A DNA stretch of 64,000 bases. Source: Gilvimarinus algae (GTDB taxonomy: Bacteria; Pseudomonadota; Gammaproteobacteria; Pseudomonadales; Cellvibrionaceae). Each line of letters begins with the position of its first letter. Position 1 is the first letter of the stretch. Positions 34,013 through 42,458 of the stretch are shown here, piece by piece. The position numbers and the translations under genes are program-made. The stretch is from NCBI RefSeq assembly GCF_030518215.1, contig NZ_JAULRT010000052.1, positions 124,001-188,000 on the forward strand, given 5' to 3'. The notes below the pieces were generated by a model. That model searched no databases and was not told the origin of the DNA. It saw only the letters and a list, made by a program, of their open reading frames with translations.

Positions 34013-34744
34013 TTATAAACTGAGGCTGGTGATGGAAAACTGTTCGCTAAAGCCGAGGCTCTTATAAAGGGGTAGCCCCATGCCGGAAGCTTGTAGCGTG
34101 ATCATGGTGTCGCGTGACTGCATGGCCTGATGTATCACAAAGTGCATGAGGCGGCGGGCTAAACCCTGGCCACGAAAGGCCGGGGTAACCCCCAGTGAAT
34201 GCACCCCTAAAACGCTCCCCGTGCGGTATAAAACGACAGTGCCTGCGGGTTCGCCCTCTATCCGCGCCAGTTGAATGCGCGCCTGGGGGTCGGCGCTCAG
34301 CCGCTTGATGGGTTGGATTTGTATAGGGTAGCCAAAGGCCTCGGCGCAGGTGCGGGTCCAGATGGCGATCTCTTCGTCGCTCATGGCGGTGGACATGTCC
34401 AGCGAGGGCTCCGGGGGTGGCGGATACAGCTGTGTGGTCTTGGCGTACATGGCCCGCTGCTCAAGTGCGATGCCAAGCCCGGCGTCAAGCAGTGTGGCGA
34501 GCAGGTGCTGCCCATCAGCGCTATCGCTGCGCCAGAGCGGGAAGAGCCAGCCTGGCCCCATGCGCTCCATGGCTGAGAGAATCCAGGCCGCCTCTGGCAG
34601 TTGCTCGGTAAGGTCAAGCCATATTCTGCGAGGCCAGTGCGTGGATTGTCGTGCGGGCGGGCTAGTGCCGGGTGAAGTCTCGGCGCCCAGCGCCTGCCAG
34701 TAGGTAAATAGGTTGTGCAGGTTTGCCTTGTCAGGAGAGGACAT
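34013..34744 (-). CDS. GNAT-family N-acetyltransferase
   Basis: The 243-residue protein has an unassigned N-terminal half and a C-terminal GNAT domain with LGVHSLGVTPAFRGQGLARRLMHFV, the acetyl-CoA motif (Q/R-x-x-G-x-A variant GQGLARR), and LPLYKSLGFSEQF at the end. ATG 34744 is chosen; a GTG at 34756 overlaps the upstream gene. The coupling to the DUF606 gene upstream and nitroreductase downstream (12-base gap) suggests an operon. Acceptor unknown. Confidence 0.82.
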   Translation of the reverse strand: MSSPDKANLHNLFTYWQALGAETSPGTSPPARQSTHWPRRIWLDLTEQLPEAAWILSAMERMGPGWLFPLWRSDSADGQHLLATLLDAGLGIALEQRAMYAKTTQLYPPPPEPSLDMSTAMSDEEIAIWTRTCAEAFGYPIQIQPIKRLSADPQARIQLARIEGEPAGTVVLYRTGSVLGVHSLGVTPAFRGQGLARRLMHFVIHQAMQSRDTMITLQASGMGLPLYKSLGFSEQFSITSLSL

Positions 34745-34745
34745 A

Positions 34746-35192
34746 TCAATGCTCACTGTTGATTAATACTACACCGCTGATCAGCGCCGCCACACCCATT
34801 AATTTGGGGAAGTTGACGGGTTTTTGCGGTACGTCAAACCAGCCGAAGTGGCCGCAAAGCACTGCCACCAACAGTTGTCCGGACAGTGCGAAAGAAATCA
34901 TGGCCCCCAGGCCCATGCGGGGGATCAGATAATAGAACATGGAGATAGCCAGGGCGCTTAACAGTCCGCCGGTAAACCACAAATAGACCGGCACGGTTTT
35001 CACGGTATTGATGCTCGGGTAATCCCGCACGGTAAAAACAACGGCGAGGGCGGTCACAACCACCGCGCTGAAAAATGCGCAAACCGATGCCAGCATGGGG
35101 CTTTTCAGCGCGCTGCCGAGCTGGGCGTTCATGGCCATTTGCACCGCTATGGTGGTACCGGCTAAAAAGGCGAGAAGTGCAAAAATGTTCAT
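34746..35192 (-). CDS. YdcZ/DUF606 four- to five-helix membrane protein
   Basis: The 148-residue protein is almost entirely hydrophobic, with four to five membrane helices and the family segments AVQMAMNAQLGSALKSP and ALSGQLLVAVLCGHFGWF. DUF606 proteins are half-size relatives of drug/metabolite transporters and usually act as pairs or dimers. It heads a probable operon with the acetyltransferase and nitroreductase genes. Substrate unknown. Confidence 0.83.
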   Translation of the reverse strand: MNIFALLAFLAGTTIAVQMAMNAQLGSALKSPMLASVCAFFSAVVVTALAVVFTVRDYPSINTVKTVPVYLWFTGGLLSALAISMFYYLIPRMGLGAMISFALSGQLLVAVLCGHFGWFDVPQKPVNFPKLMGVAALISGVVLINSEH

Positions 35193-35248
35193 GGGGCCAG
35201 TCTAGGGGCTGGAACCATGGGCGTCATTTACATAGGTTGATAGCCGGG

Positions 35249-35872
35249 CTATTTAGGTGTTGTTTCCGGCCAATGGCCCTCGCCCAGCGTTTTTCGGACT
35301 CTGCTGAGCTGGGTCGGGGTAATGCCCAGGTGGGAGGCAATCAAATACTGCGGCAGTCGCTCGCTCAGGTGGGGGAATTGCTCAATAAACCGCAGGTAGC
35401 GGGTACGGGCATCCTGCTGCACAATCTCTAACTCTCTGGCGTCTTTGTGCAGTAGCCAGTTTTTCTCCAGGTAAGCAATCTGATATTGCATCAGATCGGC
35501 CTGTGTCATTAGGATGCGGCGAAACGCCGCGTGATTGATTTCCACAAGCACGCAATCTTCCACGGCAGTGACGCTGTAGCGCGAGGGTTCACCGGTGAGC
35601 AGCGCCGTCATGCAGCCGACAAAACTGTTTTCGGCAAAAAAGTTTTTATTGTACTCAGCGCCGCTGGCATCGCTGGTAAACAGGCGCATTAAGCCCTGGA
35701 AAACAAAGCTGAAGCTCGCCGGGTGGCTGCCACTTTGATAAAGACACTCGTGCTTTTGTAAATGGCGCAGGCGCAGGGCCGGTTCGAGCAACTCCCAGGT
35801 TGAATCGCTAATGGCGTAGTAGTTTGCCATACAGCGGCGCATAGCGGTTACAGGGAGCAGGTTTGTGTTCAC
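35249..35872 (-). CDS. Crp/Fnr-family transcriptional regulator
   Basis: The 207-residue protein has an N-terminal cyclic-nucleotide-type domain (KHECLYQSGSHPASFSFVFQGLMRLF) that lacks a full cAMP-binding arginine-serine loop, and a C-terminal helix-turn-helix (LPQYLIASHLGITPTQLSRVRKTL). There is no Fnr-type cysteine set. It begins at GTG 35872, overlapping the stop of the acetyltransferase upstream, so the two are translationally coupled. Ligand and targets unknown. Confidence 0.87.
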   Translation of the reverse strand: MNTNLLPVTAMRRCMANYYAISDSTWELLEPALRLRHLQKHECLYQSGSHPASFSFVFQGLMRLFTSDASGAEYNKNFFAENSFVGCMTALLTGEPSRYSVTAVEDCVLVEINHAAFRRILMTQADLMQYQIAYLEKNWLLHKDARELEIVQQDARTRYLRFIEQFPHLSERLPQYLIASHLGITPTQLSRVRKTLGEGHWPETTPK

Positions 35873-36306
35873 CCTAACAAGGTTCCCATTTTAACGTGAG
35901 CAACACCGCTTTTATAGAAGCGATCACTTTCCACCTCAAGGCCAAAGCGGCGATAAAAGCCGATGGCCGTCTCTCTGGCGTCACACCAAAAATACCGGTA
36001 ACCGCGGGTGGTGAGCTCTTCCATAATGTGCCCGAGTAGTACCGTCCCCACGCCCTTGCCTTGATGCTCCTTCGCCGTGGCAAATTTTCTCAAGCGGGCG
36101 GAGCTGTCCTGCGTGAACACGCTGGCAACGCCAAGCAGATGATCGGCGCAAAAGGCGCCGTAGTGATCGGCCGTTTCATCGCCCTCAAGCTGGCAATGTT
36201 CGGCGGGCTTTTGCGGCCACAGCACCTGTTGTCGCAGCGCCATGGTGCTCTGCCAGTCAATCGGTTGAATGCGTATTGACGCTGCGTCGAAAGGCTCTGG
36301 GTGCAT
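35869..36306 (-). CDS. GNAT-family N-acetyltransferase (ElaA-like)
   Basis: A 145-residue single-domain GNAT protein. Visible are LRQQVLWPQKPAEHC near the N terminus, RLRKFATAKEHQGKGVGTVLLGHIME (acetyl-CoA loop QGKGVG) and GYRYFWCDARETAIGFYRRFGLEVE. It lies upstream of and overlaps the Crp/Fnr-type regulator, so the regulator may control or respond to this gene. Acceptor unknown. Confidence 0.85.
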   Translation of the reverse strand: MHPEPFDAASIRIQPIDWQSTMALRQQVLWPQKPAEHCQLEGDETADHYGAFCADHLLGVASVFTQDSSARLRKFATAKEHQGKGVGTVLLGHIMEELTTRGYRYFWCDARETAIGFYRRFGLEVESDRFYKSGVAHVKMGTLLG

Positions 36307-36338
36307 TGAGTCAGTCCTCGGGTAGGGGCGGGTGAACC

Positions 36339-36365
36339 TGTGTCCGGCGGTGGCCGCCGGACACA
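36339..36365 (+). promoter_or_regulatory. 12-bp inverted repeat, candidate enhancer of the efflux operon
   Basis: TGTGTCCGGCGG-TGG-CCGCCGGACACA is a perfect 12-bp dyad, with a further half-site GCGGACACA a few bases downstream (about 36369-36377). Its centre is about 127 bases before the predicted sigma54 start, the right distance for a bacterial enhancer-binding protein; the operon encodes one. It could also be a hairpin of the divergent acetyltransferase transcript. Confidence 0.5.
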
Positions 36366-36452
36366 GATTGCGGACACATTGCCGATTGTATCGCTTTTTC
36401 GATTCTACTGAAAATCCATAAAAATCAACATCCTACCAATTATGGGCGAGCT

Positions 36453-36468
36453 TGGCACAGAGGTTGTA
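36453..36468 (+). promoter_or_regulatory. Sigma54 promoter of the ABC efflux/two-component operon
   Basis: TGGCAC-AGAGG-TTGTA matches TGGCAC-N5-TTGCW at all fixed positions but one (C to T). The start would be near 36479, 80 bases before the adaptor gene. The operon ends with a sigma54-type response regulator, which makes this promoter very plausible. Confidence 0.72.
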
Positions 36469-36558
36469 ATAGGCAGTGCTAAAGCCCGCCTGCAAGCCTT
36501 ACGCAATAGGGCGCTTTGGCAGCAAGGGTGCGTCACTGGAGCGTCGGGAGTTGAATTT

Positions 36559-37830
36559 ATGAATGCCTTTATCACGGATACCTCGGCGCAGGATGTCCAT
36601 CGTCCTGCGCGCAAGGCACGCAAGCGCCTGCAGATTGCCGGGGTCGGTGTCGGTGTAATGGTGGCCATCTATGCGCTGGTAAGCTTTACCGCTGCCCTGA
36701 GCGCAGATCGGTTTATCCCGCGCGAGGAGCTTCGCTTCGCGCCTGTTGAGCGCGGCGAACTGACCCGCGAAGTCGCCGCTCAGGGGCGGGTCGTAGTGGC
36801 CAACAGCCCGACTTTGTTTAGTCCGGAACAGGGTTATGTGAACTTACAGGTAAAAGCAGGCGATGTAGTGCAAAAAGGCCAGTTGCTGGCCAAGGTGAAA
36901 AGCCCCGAGCTCGGTGAACTGCTGGCACGGGAGCAATCTGAACTGACACGTATGCAGGTGGCTTTGGCGCAGCAGGCTGTGGAGGCCAGGCAACAGCAAA
37001 CCCAGCGCGAGCAAGCGGTAGCACTCGCGAAAGTTGAGCTGCAGGCCAGTGAGAGGGAAAAACGGCGCGCCGAGCGCTCGCGCAGTCTGCACTTGATCAG
37101 TGAGTTTGACTACGAGGAAGTGGTCGACAACCTCGAGCGCGCACGCCTCGAGCATCAGCAGGCGCTGCAGAACCTGACCTTGTCCGAGGATTCCCAGACC
37201 TTCTACCGTCAGTCCCTTGCGCTGCAGGTCGAAAGTCAGCAGCTGGTCATCAAGGCGCTGGAGCGGCGTGTCGAGGCTTTGACTATCAGCTCGCCGGTCG
37301 ATGGCATGGTGGGCAACGTGGAAGTGAATGAAAGTCAGGCTGTCGCCGCCAATCAGGCGCTGATCAGTGTGGTCGATCTAACCGCCTTTGAAATTGAAGC
37401 CTCAGTGGCAGAGGGGCTCGCGGGAGATATTGCTCCGGGCATGGATGCCGAAGTGGCGCTCACCGGTCAGGCCTACCCGGGTGTGGTCAAGGCTGTGTCG
37501 CCGGAGGTGGTTCGCGGTGAGGTGGTGGTCCGTATTGGTTTTGTCGGGCAACGCCCGGAGAGTTTGAGGCAAAACCAGCGCCTCAGTGCCCGTATTTTAC
37601 TAGAGCAGATTCCCGATACCTTGATGGTTCAGCGCGGTCCCTTTTTCGACGGCTTTCAGGGGTATGTGTTTAAAGTGGTGGACGAGCGAGCCGTGCGGGT
37701 TGCTGCAGCCACGGGCGCACGCAGCCTGCGATCCATCGAGATCACCGATGGTCTCGCCGTCGGTGATACGATAATCGTCTCCGAAATACCGGTAGATGGT
37801 GAAGTTCAGCAGATACGCTTAACGCATTGA
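36559..37830 (+). CDS. Periplasmic adaptor (HlyD/MacA family) of an ABC efflux system
   Basis: Adaptor subunits bridge an inner-membrane ABC transporter to an outer-membrane channel. The 423-residue protein has a basic N terminus, one membrane helix (IAGVGVGVMVAIYALVSFTAAL), a lipoyl-like half (EQGYVNLQVKAGDVVQKGQLLAKV), a long coiled coil (about residues 115-235, Glu/Gln/Arg-rich) and the second lipoyl half (ISSPVDGMVGNVEVNESQAV). ATG 36559 follows GGGAG by eight bases; the longer frame upstream overlaps the sigma54 promoter. It opens the operon. Confidence 0.9.
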   Translation: MNAFITDTSAQDVHRPARKARKRLQIAGVGVGVMVAIYALVSFTAALSADRFIPREELRFAPVERGELTREVAAQGRVVVANSPTLFSPEQGYVNLQVKAGDVVQKGQLLAKVKSPELGELLAREQSELTRMQVALAQQAVEARQQQTQREQAVALAKVELQASEREKRRAERSRSLHLISEFDYEEVVDNLERARLEHQQALQNLTLSEDSQTFYRQSLALQVESQQLVIKALERRVEALTISSPVDGMVGNVEVNESQAVAANQALISVVDLTAFEIEASVAEGLAGDIAPGMDAEVALTGQAYPGVVKAVSPEVVRGEVVVRIGFVGQRPESLRQNQRLSARILLEQIPDTLMVQRGPFFDGFQGYVFKVVDERAVRVAAATGARSLRSIEITDGLAVGDTIIVSEIPVDGEVQQIRLTH

Positions 37831-37854
37831 CAATAACGAACAGGAGAAAACGCC

Positions 37855-38562
37855 ATGCTAGCCATGCAATCGGTTAAGAAAATTTATCGCACGGACATGA
37901 TTGAAACCCATGCCCTGCGCGATTTCAGTCTGCAGGTTGAGCCCGGTGAATTTGTCGCCGTGACCGGTCCATCGGGCTCTGGGAAAACGACGTTTTTGAG
38001 TATCGCGGGGCTTTTGGAAAGTTTTGACGCAGGTCGTTATACGCTCGATGGGCAAGATGTGAGCGCGCTGAGCGATGCTGAGCGCTCAAGGCTGCGCAAT
38101 GAAAAAATCGGATTTATTTTTCAGGGGTTTAATCTGATTCCTGACTTAAACTTATTTGACAATGTGGATGTGCCCCTGCGCTATCGAGGACTGGCCGCGC
38201 GCGATCGTCGCCAGCGCATCGAGCGGGCGCTGGAACAGGTGGGGCTGGCCTCACGCGCGAAGCACTTGCCCTCCCAGTTGTCCGGGGGGCAACAGCAGCG
38301 GGTGGCCATTGCTCGTGCGCTAGCGGGCCGCCCTGCGTTTTTACTGGCAGATGAGCCCACCGGCAATCTGGATTCGCTGATGGCCCGGCAGGTCATGGAT
38401 ATGCTCGGCGAGATCAACGCTCAGGGAATGACCATTGTGATGGTGACCCATGACCCTGACCTGGCGCGTCGGGCGAGCCGCAATATTCAGATTGTCGACG
38501 GTCAGGTGACGGACTTTAGCTTGTACGAGCCGGCGCCCGCTGTGCAGCTGGTGGAGGTGTGA
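37855..38562 (+). CDS. ABC transporter ATPase (MacB/LolD type)
   Basis: The 235-residue cytoplasmic ATPase has Walker [10 protein letters not shown] (residues 38-46), Q-loop [12 protein letters not shown], signature [15 protein letters not shown], Walker [14 protein letters not shown] and the switch His in VTHDPDLA. This type pairs with FtsX-like permeases in MacB, LolCDE and peptide or lipid export systems. The stop overlaps the permease start (GTGA). Confidence 0.93.
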   Translation: MLAMQSVKKIYRTDMIETHALRDFSLQVEPGEFVAVTGPSGSGKTTFLSIAGLLESFDAGRYTLDGQDVSALSDAERSRLRNEKIGFIFQGFNLIPDLNLFDNVDVPLRYRGLAARDRRQRIERALEQVGLASRAKHLPSQLSGGQQQRVAIARALAGRPAFLLADEPTGNLDSLMARQVMDMLGEINAQGMTIVMVTHDPDLARRASRNIQIVDGQVTDFSLYEPAPAVQLVEV

Positions 38563-39878
38563 GGATGGTGTCTTATTATCTGCGCCTGGCCTGGCTGAGT
38601 GTGAAGAAAACACCGGTGTTGTCCGCACTGATGGTATTGGCGATTGCCATGGGGATTGCCGCTTGCCTTACAACCTTGACCTTATATCAGGTGGTTTCAA
38701 GTAACCCGCTTGCCGATAAAAACGCGGTGACCTTTGCCGTGCAGTTGGACAGTTGGGATCCAAACGAAGATTATTGGGCGGTCAACGGGGTGCCCGAGCA
38801 GCTGACCTACCAGGATGCCAAAGCGATTTATCGTACGGGCAATGCCGATCAAACCGTGTTGACCTCACGGATCGGGGTGACCGTAGAGGCAACCGATGCC
38901 TCTACGCCGCCCAAGGTAGAAGATGCCCGCCTGGCAACGCGTGATTTTTTCTCTGTGTTTGACGTGCCCTTTCGGTACGGTGGCCCCTGGAGTGCGACGG
39001 CCGATGCTCATGGCGAGCAGCAGGTGGTGATTTCAACCGCGCTTCAGCATCACTTTTTTGCCGGCGAATACCCGGTTGGTAAAAGCGTGATGGTTGAGGG
39101 AGAGGTCTACACCATTGTTGGCGTAATGGATGAACGCTGGACCATGACACCTTCGGTATACGATTTGAACACTGGCGCCTTTAAGGAGCCGCCTCAGTTA
39201 TTCTTGCCGTTTTTCAACGTCGAGCGACGCCCCTTTGCCAGCTGGGGCAATGTTGTTGGGTGGAAAAACGAAGATGTGCGTTCGCACCAGGACTTTTTGG
39301 CGACGGAAATGGCGTGGGTGCAAACTTGGGTGTCGCTGAATACGCCAGAGGCCCGAGCTGAGTTTGAACAGTTTTTGGTGAACTATATCCACAACGAAAA
39401 GCAAAAAGGCCGCTTTGAACGACCGCTCAAGTATTACCTGAATACGCCCGAGCAGTGGTTGTCTATTAACGGTGTTGTCAGTCGCGACAACCGTATTCTG
39501 GTGTATTTGTCGCTGGCTTTTCTCGCTGTTTGTCTGGTGAATGCTGTGGTGCTTTTACTCGCCAAATTTTTGCGCAAAGCGCCCGAAGCTGGGTTGCGAC
39601 GCGCCTTGGGGGCAAGCCGCGCGGCGGTGTTTGTTCAGCATTTGGCGGAGGCGGCGGTAATCGGTGCGCTCGGCAGCGCGCTCGGCCTATTGTTGTCTTG
39701 GTTTGGTCTGGTGGGGGTAAGAAGTCTTTATAGCCATTATCAGGAGGTCGCGGTGATGAGCGGCTTTACCGTTATCGCGGCCTTGGTGTTCGCCTTGGTG
39801 AGCGCCCTGGTGAGCGGCGCTTTACCGGCGTGGCAAGTGTCAAGGTCGCAACCGGCCCGCTATCTCAAAGCCCAATAA
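38559..39878 (+). CDS. ABC transporter permease 1 (MacB/FtsX family)
   Basis: A 439-residue membrane protein with one N-terminal helix (VLSALMVLAIAMGIAACLTTLTLY), a large periplasmic MacB-type domain (about residues 45-280) and three C-terminal helices in the FtsX domain (ILVYLSLAFLAVCLVNAVVLLLAKFLRK, then two more). The C-terminal RRALGASRAAVFVQHLAEAAVIG is the coupling segment to the ATPase. The start is GTG 38559 or ATG 38565. It is one of a non-identical permease pair. Confidence 0.88.
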   Translation: MRMVSYYLRLAWLSVKKTPVLSALMVLAIAMGIAACLTTLTLYQVVSSNPLADKNAVTFAVQLDSWDPNEDYWAVNGVPEQLTYQDAKAIYRTGNADQTVLTSRIGVTVEATDASTPPKVEDARLATRDFFSVFDVPFRYGGPWSATADAHGEQQVVISTALQHHFFAGEYPVGKSVMVEGEVYTIVGVMDERWTMTPSVYDLNTGAFKEPPQLFLPFFNVERRPFASWGNVVGWKNEDVRSHQDFLATEMAWVQTWVSLNTPEARAEFEQFLVNYIHNEKQKGRFERPLKYYLNTPEQWLSINGVVSRDNRILVYLSLAFLAVCLVNAVVLLLAKFLRKAPEAGLRRALGASRAAVFVQHLAEAAVIGALGSALGLLLSWFGLVGVRSLYSHYQEVAVMSGFTVIAALVFALVSALVSGALPAWQVSRSQPARYLKAQ

Positions 39879-39893
39879 CAAGAGAAGAAAATT

Positions 39894-41105
39894 ATGATTT
39901 TGGATACAGCACCTATTCTAAAAAGTCTATGGCGCAGTAAGGTTGGGCCGCTGTTGATTATCGCGCAGCTGGCCCTGAGCATTGCCATTATCAGTAACGC
40001 CGTATTTTTCCTCCAGGGCAGGGTGGATAAGATTCAGCGTGAGACGGGCGCGGATTCGCAGGCGCTGGCCCAAGTCTGGGTTAAAGAGCGACCGGGTGAG
40101 CTGCTGCGCCAAGAGATCATCGAGCGTGACCTGGAAAATTTGCGTGCACTGAGTGGGGTGAGAAACGCCGCCGCTATCGGTCAAAGCGTACCTTTTTCCC
40201 ACTCCGGGGGGAGTTCGGGTTTCTCGCGGTTGCCGGAAGGCGACCCCAAGCGGGTCAGCAAGCCGGCGGCAACCATGCCCGCCGATCATGCGGCAGTGGC
40301 CACGCTGGGCCTCACTCTGGTGGAGGGGCGTTCCTTTTTTCCTGAGGAGATAGACTACTACCCGCGCAATCAGCGCCCGGGCACAGCCAGTGCGATTATC
40401 ACTGAGTCTCTGGCGGAGTTTCTATTTGAGGGGCAAAGCCCCGTGGGGCAGACCGTCTTTCTCGCCGGTGCGGTTCCGCTGACGGTGGTGGGTGTGGTCG
40501 AGGATTTTCTCGGCTACTTCCCGGCCACTGACTTTGCCTACGATAATGTGTTGATCAGTGCCATTGAGCTGTCGGAGAAGGTGAACTATGTGGTGCAGGG
40601 GGAAGACCCGGCCGGGCTTTTGCCCGGGGTGAGGCAAGCCTTGCAAAACACGGATGCGCGGCGCATCGTAAAAGACGAGCGGACCATGGCCTCGATGATA
40701 CGCGTGCACTACAGCGATGACTACGCCATGGTTATTTTGCTGTTGTTAGTGATGGTGCTGTTGGTATTTGTCAATACGCTTGGAGTTGTGGGTATTACCA
40801 CTTTCTGGGTCAATCAGCGTCGCCGGCAGGTCGGCATTCGGCGGGCATTGGGCGCGACACGCTTGGCGATCCTCAGGTACTTCTTAGTGGAAAACGTTAT
40901 TCTGGTTACTCTGGCTACCTTTGTTGGGGCCTGTCTTGCGCTGATGGCCGGGCACTACTTTACCGCTCACCATGCTATGGCTGCCTTGCCCTGGTGGTAC
41001 GCGCCCTTTGCCGGCGGTGTGATGTTAATAATGACCCAGGCTGCCGCCTGGTGGCCTTCGCAGAGAGCGGCGCGAGTGCCAGCAAGAGAGGCCATAGCGG
41101 GCTGA
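39894..41105 (+). CDS. ABC transporter permease 2 (MacB/FtsX family)
   Basis: The 403-residue second permease repeats the architecture of its neighbour: N-terminal helix (PLLIIAQLALSIAIISNAVFFLQ), periplasmic domain, then three helices with FVNTLGVVGITTFWVNQRRRQVGIRRALGATRLAILRYFL. The two permeases are clearly related but not duplicates, so they should form a heterodimer as in LolCE. Ten bases later the regulator gene begins, so transport and control genes are in one unit. Confidence 0.88.
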   Translation: MILDTAPILKSLWRSKVGPLLIIAQLALSIAIISNAVFFLQGRVDKIQRETGADSQALAQVWVKERPGELLRQEIIERDLENLRALSGVRNAAAIGQSVPFSHSGGSSGFSRLPEGDPKRVSKPAATMPADHAAVATLGLTLVEGRSFFPEEIDYYPRNQRPGTASAIITESLAEFLFEGQSPVGQTVFLAGAVPLTVVGVVEDFLGYFPATDFAYDNVLISAIELSEKVNYVVQGEDPAGLLPGVRQALQNTDARRIVKDERTMASMIRVHYSDDYAMVILLLLVMVLLVFVNTLGVVGITTFWVNQRRRQVGIRRALGATRLAILRYFLVENVILVTLATFVGACLALMAGHYFTAHHAMAALPWWYAPFAGGVMLIMTQAAAWWPSQRAARVPAREAIAG

Positions 41106-41114
41106 GGATTTATT

Positions 41115-42458
41115 GTGCAACGCGTATTAGTGATTGATGATAACCCCGATGTCGGCAAAGCGCTGCAGGTGCTGCTTCGCCTCCACGATATCGACAGCCT
41201 GTTTGTTCTAACGCCACAAGCGGGGATGGATGCTCTGCAGCGCGACCCCGATATCGCGCTGGTGATTCAGGATATGAACTTCAGCGAAGACACCACCTCG
41301 GGGGCTGAAGGCCGGGAGCTTTTTCATTCGATTCGTCAGCTGCGTCCGGAATTGCCGGTGGTGCTGCTTACCGCCTGGACTCAGCTTGAGGTGGCGGTAG
41401 AGCTGGTGAAGCAGGGCGCGGCGGATTACCTCGCCAAGCCTTGGGATGACGTGAAGTTGCTGGCAAACGTGCAGAATTTACTGGAGCTGCAGGCGCTCAG
41501 GCAGGCTCAGGCGCGCCAGCGCAGTGCCAGAATTCACTCGCGCGAAACCCTCGCGGCCCATGCCGATCTGTGTGGTCTCGTCTACCAAAGTGACGCCATG
41601 CAGGCGCTTGTCACTCTGGCTGTTAAAATCGCCAACACGGATGTGCCTGTGCTGATCACCGGCCCCAATGGTGCAGGCAAGGAGAAAGTCGCGCAGATCG
41701 TCCAACGCAATTCCCGGCGACGTCACCAAGCCTTTGTCTGCGTGAACCTTGGGGCTCTGCCAGGTGATCTGCTGGAAGCAGAGCTCTTCGGTGCCGACCC
41801 CGGCGCCTATACTGGTTTGAATAAAACGCGCATTGGCCGGTTTGAGGCGGCCGACGGTGGGACGCTTTTTCTCGATGAATTGGCTAACCTATCGGCTGAG
41901 GGGCAGGCAAAACTGTTGCGCGTTTTGCAGTGCGGTGAGTTTCAGCGCCTGGGCTCCAGCGAAACCCGGCGGGTGGATGTTAGAGTCATCAGTGCCACCA
42001 ATGCCGACTTACAGGGCGCTGTCTTCGCTGGTCGTTTTCGCGAGGATCTCTACTACCGGCTCAATGTTATCGAGCTGGCGGTGCCGCCTTTGAGTGAGCG
42101 GCGCGAGGATGTTCTGCCGCTGTTGCATCACTTTCTCGGTACTGCGGGCGAGATTGAGCCAGCTTGTGTGCGGGCGCTGCAAGCTTACGAGTGGCCCGGC
42201 AATATACGCCAGCTTGAGAATGCCTGTAAAAGAGCGAGCATACTGCGCGCCCAGGGCGATTTTTGTTTGGCGCACTTTGGCATCGACGTGGCCGCCTCAG
42301 CGCCGCGGGGACGACCGGTCGTCGAGCCGAGCCGACAAATGATTGAACAGGCTCTCGCGGCTAACGCCTGGGTAATTGCCAAGGCTGCGCGCCAGTTGGG
42401 TTTGTCCCGCCAGGCGCTCTACCGTCGTATGGAGCAGTACGATATCGATGCATGGTAA
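41115..42458 (+). CDS. Sigma54-dependent response regulator (NtrC family)
   Basis: The 447-residue activator has a receiver domain with phosphoacceptor Asp53 (LVIQDMN) and Lys108 (LAKPWDD), an AAA+ domain with Walker A TGPNGAGKE (182-190), Walker B GGTLFLDEL and the sigma54-contact loop GAYTGL at 230-235, a variant of GAFTGA, then a Fis-type helix-turn-helix (AARQLGLSRQALYRRM). It starts at GTG 41115. It sits behind the efflux genes, whose promoter is sigma54-like, so autoregulation is expected. The kinase gene overlaps its end by 11 bases. Confidence 0.92.
   Translation: MQRVLVIDDNPDVGKALQVLLRLHDIDSLFVLTPQAGMDALQRDPDIALVIQDMNFSEDTTSGAEGRELFHSIRQLRPELPVVLLTAWTQLEVAVELVKQGAADYLAKPWDDVKLLANVQNLLELQALRQAQARQRSARIHSRETLAAHADLCGLVYQSDAMQALVTLAVKIANTDVPVLITGPNGAGKEKVAQIVQRNSRRRHQAFVCVNLGALPGDLLEAELFGADPGAYTGLNKTRIGRFEAADGGTLFLDELANLSAEGQAKLLRVLQCGEFQRLGSSETRRVDVRVISATNADLQGAVFAGRFREDLYYRLNVIELAVPPLSERREDVLPLLHHFLGTAGEIEPACVRALQAYEWPGNIRQLENACKRASILRAQGDFCLAHFGIDVAASAPRGRPVVEPSRQMIEQALAANAWVIAKAARQLGLSRQALYRRMEQYDIDAW

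Noticed and set aside
36442-36558. N-terminal extension of the efflux adaptor frame
   Set aside because: The extension covers the sigma54 promoter and predicted start; ATG 36559 has a ribosome site and gives the normal basic N terminus and helix.
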